DNA from: Plasmodium relictum
Taxonomy: Eukaryota; Apicomplexa; Aconoidasida; Haemosporida; Plasmodiidae
Assembly: GCF_900005765.1 (NCBI RefSeq)
Contig: NC_041686.1
Span: 1,054,001-1,118,000, forward strand
Reading direction: 5' to 3'
Length of the DNA: 64,000 nucleotides
A program made the position numbers and the translations under genes. Under the pieces are notes generated by a model, which worked only from the letters and a program-made list of their open reading frames with translations, did not search any database and was not told the DNA's origin. Shown piece by piece: positions 12,027 through 21,658 of this stretch (position 1 is its first letter; each line of letters begins with the position of its first letter).

Positions 12027-12430
12027 TTTCTTTTAGTTGCCATCCAGTAGAAAAATCCGAATTAACACAAATGAACTTACAAGTTTTTGGACAAACAGGT
12101 TTTTTTTATATTAAGATAAAAAAAGATTTATTTACAAAATTTTCATAATTTTTTTCTTTTATTTTTTTTTTTATAAATAGGAGAAGCAAAAATTGCCACA
12201 CTAAGATATTTAAAAATTATAGAAGTTATTAATAAGTAATAATAAAAAAATGTTTTTTAAATAATATATTTCGCAATTATATTTTTTTCTTTGATTTTGT
12301 TTTCACTTTTCTATTTTTATTTTAATTTTTACTTCTTTTTTATATTTTTAGAACGGGTTCCGTGAGATTATTAAATTGTGCTGGAATAAAGAAAAAAAAA
12401 AAAAAAAAAAAAACTTGGCTTTTAAAATAA
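11035..12430 (+). CDS. SKA1-like spindle/kinetochore-associated protein
   Basis: Five exons: 11035-11067, 11183-11910, 12037-12098, 12181-12235, 12352-12430 (318 residues). Residues ~15-85 form a Leu/Ile/Lys/Glu-rich coiled coil (NDFENIKNELNKINKELNSL). An Asn-rich linker (~150-215) leads to a compact C-terminal domain. This begins FQSVPILIRRRAKLDDVN at ~222, continues LIYKTLYDMAIKKG, then GQTGEAKIATLRYLKIIEVI and NKTGSVRLLN. The order 'F-x-S-I/V-P-x-x-x-R-x-x-L-x-x-x-N' and, later, 'LR-x5-EV-x2-G-x2-R' matches the microtubule-binding winged helix of SKA1, and the N-terminal coiled coil also fits. SKA1 couples kinetochores to spindle microtubules. Exon 2 uses the weak donor GTTACT; ignoring it gives a shorter product stopping at 11926. 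Exon 5 holds a 22-base A tract (eight Lys with the preceding AAG) just before the stop, so the exact C-terminus is uncertain. Confidence 0.6.
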
Positions 12431-12818
12431 AATGAAAAAAAAATAATGAATACAACAGTATATCATGAATTTGTATTTAAAAAATAATATATAGAACATC
12501 TAATTTTTCAAAGAAATTTATTAAAATACAAAATTTCTTTTTTTTTATCGTTATATTTTTATTTTTTGAAAAAAAAAATATATTTTATTTTAAAACATTT
12601 TTTTATTACAATTATATACTTACACCCTAATTTTGATGATGAAAAAAAAAATTTTGATAATTTTAAATATGTATATACTTTTATTAAACATTTATATATA
12701 TATTTATGTATATACATTATGTATGAATTTTTAGTTTTTTTTTATATTTTAACATTTATTAAAAAAAAATTTTTTTTTTAGTTCAATTTAAGCATTTTGT
12801 TATTTTTATTTTTTAGAA
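12431..12818. other. Intergenic region, tandem genes
   Basis: 388 bases between the SKA1-like stop and the clpP start. T-rich. An open frame rich in Phe/Tyr/Ile crosses it but has no coding character. Confidence 0.6.
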
Positions 12819-13832
12819 ATGAAATATTTATTATTGTTTTTATTTTTTATATTAGTAAAAAATAATAAAATAGAATCAAAAAAAAGTATAAAGAAATCAA
12901 ATATTTTAAACTTTATATGTTTTCCAAATAAATATTCAATAACCAGAAGAATTAAAAGAGATATATTAAATTCAAGTTTTAAAGAAAATGAAGATAATAA
13001 AATTTATAGTAATGAAAAAAGAGATTCATCCAATTTATCTTATCTTTTAAAAAATAGTGAGGAAATAAAAAAAAAATTGGAATTAGTAAATGATTTAGAA
13101 AATTATGGATGTGAAAATGCAATGAATAATTTAAAAAATAATGAGGATATGAATGTAATAGAGAAAGATGAAAATATTATAAGAGAAAATAGAAGAGCAA
13201 TAGTCCAGAAAAAAAAAAAAAAAAGTTATAAAAAAGTTCAAAATATTATGCCTACTACCGATATTAAAGATATCAAAAAAGATATAAAGTTATTTTTTCT
13301 TAAAAAAAGAATTATTTATCTAACTGATGAAATAAATAAGAAAACATGTGATGAGCTAATTAGCCAACTATTATATCTAGATAATTTAAATCACAGTGAT
13401 ATTAAAATATATATTAATTCACCAGGAGGATCAATAAATGAAGGATTAGCCATTTTGGATATTTTTAATTATATAAAATCAGATATTCAAACAATATCTT
13501 TTGGTCTAGTCGCATCAATGGCTTCCGTTATTTTAGCTAGTGGGAAAAAAGGAAAAAGAAAATCTTTACCTAACTGTAGAATTATGATACATCAACCTTT
13601 AGGTAATGCATTTGGGCATCCTCATGATATTGAAATACAAACAAAAGAAATACTCTATCTTAAAAATTTATTATACAATTATTTATCTAGATTTACTAAT
13701 CAGACTATTGAAACAATAGAAAAGCATTCGGATAGAGATTATTATATGAATGCGTTAGAAGCTAAAAAATACGGGATTATAGATGAGATTATAGAAACAA
13801 AATTACCTCATCCTTATTTTAATCAAATTTAA
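12819..13832 (+). CDS. clpP: ATP-dependent Clp protease proteolytic subunit, apicoplast type
   Basis: Single exon, 337 residues. ClpP forms tetradecameric barrels that degrade proteins fed by Clp ATPases; in Plasmodium the nuclear-encoded ClpP acts in the apicoplast. The first ~18 residues are a signal peptide (MKYLLLFLFFILVKN), followed by a Lys/Asn/Ser-rich transit-like region to about residue 145. That makes the protein about 140 residues longer than bacterial ClpP. The protease domain runs from ~153 to 335: INSPGGSINEGLAILD at 200-214, catalytic Ser233 in FGLVASMAS, His258 in RIMIHQPLG, and Asp307 in the SDRD that aligns with the bacterial catalytic Asp. The full Ser-His-Asp triad distinguishes it from the inactive ClpR paralogue. 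It lies tail to tail with the GARP/Myb gene. Confidence 0.95.
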   Translation: MKYLLLFLFFILVKNNKIESKKSIKKSNILNFICFPNKYSITRRIKRDILNSSFKENEDNKIYSNEKRDSSNLSYLLKNSEEIKKKLELVNDLENYGCENAMNNLKNNEDMNVIEKDENIIRENRRAIVQKKKKKSYKKVQNIMPTTDIKDIKKDIKLFFLKKRIIYLTDEINKKTCDELISQLLYLDNLNHSDIKIYINSPGGSINEGLAILDIFNYIKSDIQTISFGLVASMASVILASGKKGKRKSLPNCRIMIHQPLGNAFGHPHDIEIQTKEILYLKNLLYNYLSRFTNQTIETIEKHSDRDYYMNALEAKKYGIIDEIIETKLPHPYFNQI

Positions 13833-14126
13833 AATATATATAAATTTCAAAATAAAAAAAAATTCATAAATTTAAATCTAACATATTTCATATATTTGGA
13901 ATGCTAAAATTGTAAATTTAATACTTAAAGTTGATCAAAATTGTTTTTTTTTCATGGGATATTTATCCATTTTCATCTAATTTTTTACATAATAATTATA
14001 AAAAAAAAAAACTTTGTTTTAATTTCCTTTTTTTTTTTTTATAAAAAAACTATGTAAAAAAAAAAAATAAAATAAATAAAAAATATAATTTAAATTTAAT
14101 TAAATATATTAACACATGTACATATT

Positions 14127-14180
<54 letters not shown>

Positions 14181-14596
14181 ACATATTTTTATTAAAATTT
14201 TTTTTTTTAGTTTTTATAAAATTGTTTGAACATTTCAATTTTTAATTTTTTTTTTTTTTAAAACCTATCACTAAAAAACTAAAAAAAAAAATTTAATTAT
14301 ATATATATATATATATTTACATATATATATATTAGTAAATAATCTAAAGAATAATGTCTAATAAAAAATATAATACAAGATTATATATACTAATATATAT
14401 CACAATACGATAAATTCTAATAAATGTATTAATAATGAATATATATTAATAAATAGTATATTTGAAAATAGAACATTTTCATTAAAATATTTTCAATGAT
14501 AAAAAAAAAAAAAAAGAAACTCCCTGTTTTGAGTAAATCATACAATTCACAATAAATACTGGATAAAAAAATTTAAACGTTTTCTTTATTTTTTTT
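13833..14596. other. Convergent 3' region
   Basis: 764 bases between two gene ends (clpP + and GARP/Myb -). It holds poly(A)/poly(T) tracts and two (AT)n runs (14131-14176 and about 14298-14317). No coding sequence was seen. Confidence 0.65.
14131..14176. repeat. (AT)n microsatellite
   Basis: Uninterrupted AT dinucleotide repeat, about 23 units, in the convergent 3' region downstream of clpP. Confidence 0.95.
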
Positions 14597-16066
14597 TTAA
14601 TCCTTTAGATTGTTAATTTGGCACAGCATTCTTAATGGTATTAAAGAATTTATATTACTTTTACATGGATAGTTCATTTTATCTTCTAAAGATGTGTAGT
14701 TGGTTAGATTATTTGTAAAAATTTCTTCAGCCATATTTAATAACTGCTTTGCTAATTTAAATAAAATTTGAGCTTTCATGTTATCATTTAATAAACTAAA
14801 ATCTTTCACTACCAAATGCAAAAGCTCTACTATTTGTAATTCATTCATTTCGTTATTAATACTATTTAAATTCATATTATTAAAAGAATAAAAGGTATCA
14901 CCTACATTATTAAATGATTTGTTATTAGTATTACTACTATTCAAAGAAAACGGTGAAATTTCAAAAGAGTTATTTGTTAAAATTAAAGGATTATTTAATG
15001 ATAATGCACTATTTTGATTTGCCTTACTTGTTAAATTTACTTCGTTCACAAAAGAAATATTACGGTTACTATCAATTAAATCATTGGAATCACTCTGCGG
15101 AATATTACTCGATATTTTATTTTGTACATTCGTATTATCATAGTTACTTGCATAAATAAAATACGAATTGACAGTATCATAATTAGTAAAATATTTTGAA
15201 TCATTTATTATCTGATTTGAATATAAACCATTATTATAATTATCAGTTTCTACAAACGATTTATTATTTATTGATTCATTTATATCTTTATTGCTCCCAC
15301 TATAATTGTCAACAGGATTTGATGCATTACTTTTTGAACAACTATGTGATATGTTATGAGCATTATATGATTTCTCAGCATTTCCTCCAAAATAATAATC
15401 ACTATTATTATTTTTATTACTATCATTATTATCGTTGCTATAATATGTATCTACACTTGCATCATTAATTTTACTTGTATTTTTAATATTTTCTCTCATC
15501 CCTAATTTTTTTAATTTTAATAGAAATTTTTGCAATTTGCTCCCAACATGCAGTCTTGATAAATTTTGCATATTCTTTATATCATTCAAATTTTTCTCTT
15601 CTAAATCTTCAAACTTTTTATGCATGTATGATAAAATTCGACAGGGCGTAGGTTCATAAGTAGAATCTTTTATTTTTTTCTGTTGCTCTAGAAAATAAAA
15701 AACCGATTCTTCAAATCTGAACGTAAAAAATAACAATAAGATGAGTATTAAAAAAAAAAAAAGAAGTATATATATAAAATAAAATTAATGAATTAAATGT
15801 TTTTACATTTCCAGCATTTTAGGTGTCCACTTCATTCTGTTTGACCATTTTACTTTGTAATTTTTTATTTGATTATTGTTATAATTCTTTAGCTTTGATA
15901 ATTTCTTCTTTCTAATCTTTTTTAAATTATGTTGTAATTTAAAATCATTTGAATCATGTTTCATACAATCCTTTATATTTCGCTTCTTCATTTTTTCATT
16001 TGAATAAATTTCATCATATTCATTCTTAACGAACATGCAGGAAGAGTAACTGTTGTTAGAGCTCAT
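14597..16066 (-). CDS. GARP-type Myb (SHLQK-class) DNA-binding protein
   Basis: Two exons: 16066-15807 and 15716-14597 (459 residues); the intron splits the DNA-binding domain at Ile87. Residues ~78-92 read RMKWTPKMLEIFEES, ~109-118 PTPCRILSYM and ~139-151 LSRLHVGSKLQKF. These match, in order, the three signature blocks of the plant GARP/ARR-B Myb motif ('RWTPELHxRF-xxAV', 'ATPKxILxLM', 'LTxxHVKSHLQKY'). A ~20-residue charged insertion lies between the second and third helices, and a basic N-terminus precedes the domain. Residues ~165-370 are Asn/Ser-rich. A final helical block (~378-425, NELQIVELLHLVVKDF ... ILFKLAKQLLNMAEE) may be an interaction domain. Family knowledge: GARP proteins bind DNA as transcription regulators in plants and algae. 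Role here: inferred nuclear DNA-binding factor. Start choice: the ATG at 16066 begins a soluble N-terminus, whereas an upstream in-frame ATG adds a poly-Phe stretch encoded by a T/A tract. Confidence 0.78.
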
Positions 16067-18367
16067 TTTTATATTCTTTGAAAAAAAAAAAAAAAAATAA
16101 TGCTTAAAAAAAAAAGAACACAAAATTAATTTAAAATAAACTAAATATTTATATATATATATATATATATATTTATTCCTATAAATATTTTATTATTATT
16201 TCAAATTAAGAGGGTTTTATTTAAAAATAACAATAATTTAAAAAAATAAATGTGCACATACAAACAGTTACAAATTGTAATTATAAACTAAAAAAAAAAA
16301 AAAAATAAGGTGTATAAAAGTAATAAGATGCAAAAAATTATATTATTACTAATAAATATTAACTTTTTTTCTTATTTCTTTGTTCACTGTTATTAAGAAA
16401 ACATATATAATCTATATATGTAAATAAAAATATTATAAATTAGATATATTTGATAATGAACAAAAAAAAAAAAAAAAAAGTTATATATATGGCGGAATTA
16501 TATCTATATTCATTTATACATATATATTATATGTTAAGGAATAATACTGTATATATATGTTTCTATACAAATAAATATGTTTTCTAATTAAAAAATGAAT
16601 ATAGACAAAAAAAAATTTATTAATATCAATACTAATATTATTAAAAATATATTGAATTTATAAAGTAGTATGAAGAAATAAGTAAGTATTAAAATGATGA
16701 AAGTTCAGAAATATAATAAATAACAATTATATTAAATGTAAATTTTATAAAAAAAAAAAAAATTAAATAAAAATATTAAATAAAAATTCAATAATCAAAA
16801 TATTTAGTAATAAAAAAGCGCATAATGAGAATATGTTGTAAAATTATTACTAATAAATTCAAAATAAATCTAGTAGGATAAAAAAAAAAAAAAATTCTAA
16901 ACTATAAAAAATATTTAAAAAAAAAAATAAGAGGTAGAGATTAAATATAATAAAAATATATAAAAAAAAAAAAAAAACTTACAAAAAATAGTATTAATAT
17001 ATGCAATAAATTATTTTAATTTACTCCATAAATTCTTATTTTATTTTCAAAAATAGATATTTATATTTGGCATATTATATATAAAAATATATTCTTTATA
17101 TTAATTCATTTTTTAATACTCCTATTTATAAAAATGTCTGCAGATAATTTTCACTATACATTAATGAAAAATATTAAATTAAAATATAAAAAAATGATAA
17201 ATAATTAAAAATAAATATATAATTAAAAAGCATAAAATTATTTTTTCTTAATAATAATAAATGGACAAAATTGTTAAAAGACAAAAATCATAAAAAACAT
17301 ATAAAGGAATAATTTTAATATGTTTCTTTTATTTAATTATATATTCGTGCTCTTATCTATATTTATATATATATACATATATATGTATGTGCATATTTAA
17401 GCACATATACACATATATGTACATATATATAAACTTGTAATATATATATATATATATATATTAGGTATAAAAATTATCATTTTTTTTATTACTTTTTCTC
17501 AAAATTGAACTTTTTCTACTAATATATATCTTATTATAGCAAAATAAAAAGAAAAAGTAAAAGAAAAAATAATATGTACTATTATAAAAAAAAATTATAA
17601 ACTTTTCATTTTCTTTTTTTAAACATCTATTTGTAAAAACAATTCTATAAAAAAATCACTAAAAAAGAAAATGAAACTAAAAAAGAAAAATTTAATATTA
17701 AATTGAAAAAAAGAGTGAAAAAAGAGAAAATTAGGTCAAAAAAAGAAAAAATTAAATTACAAATTAGTTTATGTAGATTCAATTTTAACTTAAGCTGAAA
17801 AATACTATTTTATTATAAAAATATTCTTCAAAATAAACTATTTCGTATAAAGAAAATTAAGAATAGCTCTTTAAATATTAATAAAATATATGCTATTAAA
17901 TCCAGAACAATGGAATTAATTAAATATATCTACAAAATGTTTTGTTTTAGTTTAAAATAATAGATAAAAAAAAAAAAAAAAAAGAAAAGAAAAAAATTAT
18001 ATGTATGTATAAAAATTTTACAATTCTAGAATTTTGGCAAAAACTTTTTTTCCAAATCATGCTTTTTATTTAGATTAAGAAAATATGCATGCAAGATACC
18101 GAAAAAAAAAAATAAAAAAAAAAAGTAAAACAACAACGACTCAAATTAATATTTTTGAAATATATTTATAGTAAAATTTGATGTGGTAATAAATTTTTAA
18201 AAAGCAAATTAGAAAAATAAAAACATAGGTATTTAATTTTTTTTAAGTGGAGGAAACAGTTGATATATTTTCAATATGTAGATAAATTTTAGAAATAAAA
18301 GAATCTTCATAAAAATAAAATATACACACATATATAAAAAAGAGAATTAAAAAAAAAAAAAATGTAT

Positions 18368-18400
<33 letters not shown>

Positions 18401-20413
18401 GATATATATAAGAGAAATGCAACTCATTTTAAAAATAAAAATTATATTTAATATTTTAAATTGTTGCATAATAATATCTAATAAATATTATGCATAAAAC
18501 GATATCTTTTTAATAAAATTTTTGTTCGTCATAAAAGCATGTTAATTTATAAAAATAACATCTAGTTAAAAAAAGTACGTATTTTTATAAAAACGAAGTA
18601 TTATATTTTGCACTAAAGATTTTTAAATGCATATAGTATTTAATTTAGTTCTTCTTTCTTAAAGAAAAAAGAATATGCTTACATATTAAGATATCCATTT
18701 TTTCAAATTGAAAAATACTGTATTTATATTAAAAAAAAAGAAAAGAAACAAGAAATAGAAAATATATTATCTTAAACTAAAATTTTAGAATTTAGAATTA
18801 AAATTATCTGTAATAAAACATTAAAATTTATTATAAATTTTATCTACTTTTAGTTAACTTAAAAAAAATATATTTACCGTTGTATATTTAATTTAAAAAA
18901 AAAAAAATTATTTTTTAAAGATTAAAAACATAAATTTTTATTATTTACTATATTATGAAGTAAATATATATATATATACTTACGTATTTATATGAATATT
19001 ATAATTAATAAATGTATAAAATGGATAGATATTATTTAATAAAATTATATATGGCATATTTTGTTTTAATTTTTTTTTCTGAATTTTAATAAAAAATTAA
19101 AGCACTGAAAATATAAACAGTAATTAATATAAAAAAAAAAAAAATTTATATAAAAAATTTTTCTTACATGTAAAAATGTAGAAAAGAGAGAGAAAAAAAA
19201 AATAGAATATATTATGATAAGAAAAATTCAATTATTATTAAAAGAGAAATATAAAGTAGAAATTAGTTTTTTTTTTTTTTATAGACATTCTAATTGGATA
19301 ATAGAACGAATTTCTAAGATTAGAAAAATATAAAAAAAAATATAGATCATATATTAAGATATTATTATAATTTTAAATTTTATAAAACCTTTTAAATTAA
19401 ATTATTGAAATGTATTTTTCATATAGTTTCTAAGTTCTTATTTACATGGAAAAGAAATTTTATCATTTATACTAGCAACTTTTTATACTACATGCTTTCC
19501 AAAAAAAACTATTTTTTTGAAAAACTTTAATGAATTATAATGAAGGCAAAAAATCAAAAAGGAAACATTATCAAATATTATGCTAAATGCTAGCTAAAAA
19601 AAAAATTATTCAAGAATTAATTTTAAACAAAAGAAAAAAAAAAAGATAATCAAATGAATATAAATATTTTAGATTCTTTTAGGTTTTATATTTTTCTTAT
19701 TTTGTATATTAGAAACAAATTATATATTTTTTTTTATTATGTTTATAAATAATGTTCTAAATATTATATAGGAATTCCTTAAAAATATATAATATTAAAG
19801 AAATAGGTAAAAAATATGATGAAAGTTATTTAATTTAAAAAGAAAAAAGAAAAATTAAAATGAAAATAAAATAAAAAAGAAATGTACATGTTTAGAAAAA
19901 AAAAAAAAAAAAAAAATATTTCAAACTATAATATTTCCTAAAGTTTTAACTTATTAAAGGTATAAATAACATCATGGAAAATATGCATGCCAAATTAATT
20001 ATTATATAAATATATGTATATTTAATGAATAATTTTTTTTGAAAAAACAATATTAATTAGATTAATCTATACAACAAAGTTATAAATATTGGAATGAAAA
20101 AAAAAAAAAAAACTTGCACAGTTATTTCTTTATTTTTACGTAATATATAAATTGCAAATAATATAAATGTAATTTTTTAAATATTTTTATATTTTAATTA
20201 CCTTTTTTTTTCTAATTTTTTCCTAAAAAAGTAATTTTATAAGTTATATTTTTAAATTTAAATAAATTTATTGGACAAGAGTTATTTATTTATATTCATT
20301 AATAAAAGAATATAAGTATATATATATATATATATATATAAATGTTATTGTTTCAAAATTTTTGTAGTTATCTTCTTTATTTATTTTTATATTTTTTTTA
20401 CTCTTGGATATGT
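16067..20413. other. Long intergenic region, 4.3 kb, with two GCATGC sites
   Basis: The longest gene-free stretch here, lying upstream of the GARP/Myb gene and downstream of EB1 (both -). It is dominated by A-runs and AT microsatellites (16151-16171, about 17440-17460, 18364-18400, about 20320-20340). Two GCATGC palindromes occur (18087-18092, inside TGCATGCA at 18086-18093, and 19985-19990). No frame has both a Met start and protein-like composition over useful length. It could contain a long 5' UTR or noncoding transcripts, which sequence alone cannot show. Confidence 0.6.
18086..18093. promoter_or_regulatory. TGCATGCA palindrome, possible ApiAP2 site
   Basis: Perfect 8-base palindrome about 2.0 kb upstream of the GARP/Myb start codon. 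The GCATGC core is the published recognition motif of some Plasmodium AP2-domain factors (AP2-Sp/AP2-EXP type). Function here is inferred only. Confidence 0.3.
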
Positions 20414-21658
20414 TCACGAACAATAAGCGGTGAAATTTTCTGAATTTTGATTATTATATTGGAAATTTTCACTATTATGAATAGAGTTTTGTAAAGTAAA
20501 ATCATTGTTTTTAACACTTAATGTTTCATTGTCATCATTATTATTTTTATCTTTTAGTGAAATAGTTTGATGAAAGTAAGTGTTTTCGCGAGCATATATT
20601 ATTTGTTGTATATCATCAATTGATAAGAAATTTTCATCAGTTTGATTACATAGGAGTTCTAAAAATCTTAATTTGTTATAATAGAAGTTTTTTTGAAAAA
20701 GAATGATCTTCTTTTCATTTTCTTCTTCTTGTAATTTATTTTGTAATATAGATATCTCTTGATTTTTGTTTTCTAATTGCAATTTTAATTTTTTATTTCT
20801 TTCAATTAATGCGATAAGATCTTTTTGGGGGCCAGAATTATTAATTTTTGTGTAAGAGGAAAGTGAACCTTGAGATGAAAATTTATTTGAAATAGATAAT
20901 CTTTTATTTAAGTTATTATTATTATTTGTATTATGTTTTTTTGTTATATTTAGGTCTTTACAGGTAAATGAATTGAAATTACTATCATTTGCTATATTTA
21001 ATAAAATAGTTTTTTTTTCTCCTTTAACTGTCTTTTTATTATTATAAGTATTATTACTGTTGTTATTATTTTCTTGATTGACACTAATGGAATCTAATTT
21101 TTTTTTTTGCATATTGCTTATCATTCTGCTTTCGTTATGAATATTCTTCTCTTTTATAATACTTAAGTCTACTTTAGCCCAATCAGGTAAGTAGTTATTT
21201 AATAGTTTATAATCTCCTTTTTCTCCTAATATGCATAATTTTCTTCTTTCTATAGCATCATAATTAATGATTTGTTCACTATTGTAATCAACAATTCTTT
21301 CATAAAATGCTTTAAACCATTGAAGAAATTCTAAATTATCTTGATATTTTCCTTTAATTAGCTTGTCTATATCCATATGCTTTTTTATACCAAGTTTATT
21401 AAAAACATTTTGTATTAGTTTATAATTTATTATGCATTCATATTCTAACTTTGCATTCCATTTTGCTTTATGTAAAACTGATTTATTGGGAAACAATATA
21501 TCTAATAATTGAATATAAACAGCACCATTAGAGCATTGTTCAATTTTAGTTATATTTATTTTTAAACATCTATTTATCCATTCAATTAATTCTTTTCTAC
21601 TTACAAAAAAACCTATATCCATATTTCCTACCGAATTGAATTCTTTACTTTCAGTCAT
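20414..21658 (-). CDS. EB1: EB1 microtubule plus-end-binding protein
   Basis: Single exon, 414 residues. EB1 proteins track growing microtubule ends and bind spindle microtubules. Residues ~12-125 form the calponin-homology domain (SRKELIEWINRCLKINITKI, GAVYIQLLDILFP, LEFLQWFKAFYERI), with the order and spacing usual for EB proteins. A long Asn/Ser/Lys-rich linker (~190-270) precedes a coiled coil (~275-330). The EBH dimerisation block follows at ~320-362 (FYYNKLRFLELLCNQ aligning with the FYFxKLRxIE signature). The protein is longer than animal EB1 (about 270 residues) because of the linker. The C-terminus ends NFTAYCS, without the EEY/F motif that binds CAP-Gly proteins. The start is the first ATG of a clean frame and fits the CH domain position. 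Confidence 0.92.
   Translation of the reverse strand: MTESKEFNSVGNMDIGFFVSRKELIEWINRCLKINITKIEQCSNGAVYIQLLDILFPNKSVLHKAKWNAKLEYECIINYKLIQNVFNKLGIKKHMDIDKLIKGKYQDNLEFLQWFKAFYERIVDYNSEQIINYDAIERRKLCILGEKGDYKLLNNYLPDWAKVDLSIIKEKNIHNESRMISNMQKKKLDSISVNQENNNNSNNTYNNKKTVKGEKKTILLNIANDSNFNSFTCKDLNITKKHNTNNNNNLNKRLSISNKFSSQGSLSSYTKINNSGPQKDLIALIERNKKLKLQLENKNQEISILQNKLQEEENEKKIILFQKNFYYNKLRFLELLCNQTDENFLSIDDIQQIIYARENTYFHQTISLKDKNNNDDNETLSVKNNDFTLQNSIHNSENFQYNNQNSENFTAYCS

Noticed and set aside
17631-17797. Lys-rich open stretch (KKITKKENETKKEKF...) in the 4.3 kb intergenic region
   Set aside because: No in-frame Met, no splice partners found, and A-rich DNA gives Lys/Glu/Asn frames by chance.
16067-20413. 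Centromere candidate
   Set aside because: Long and AT-rich, but GC bases are spread throughout and it lacks the compact, nearly pure A/T repeat core known for Plasmodium centromeres.
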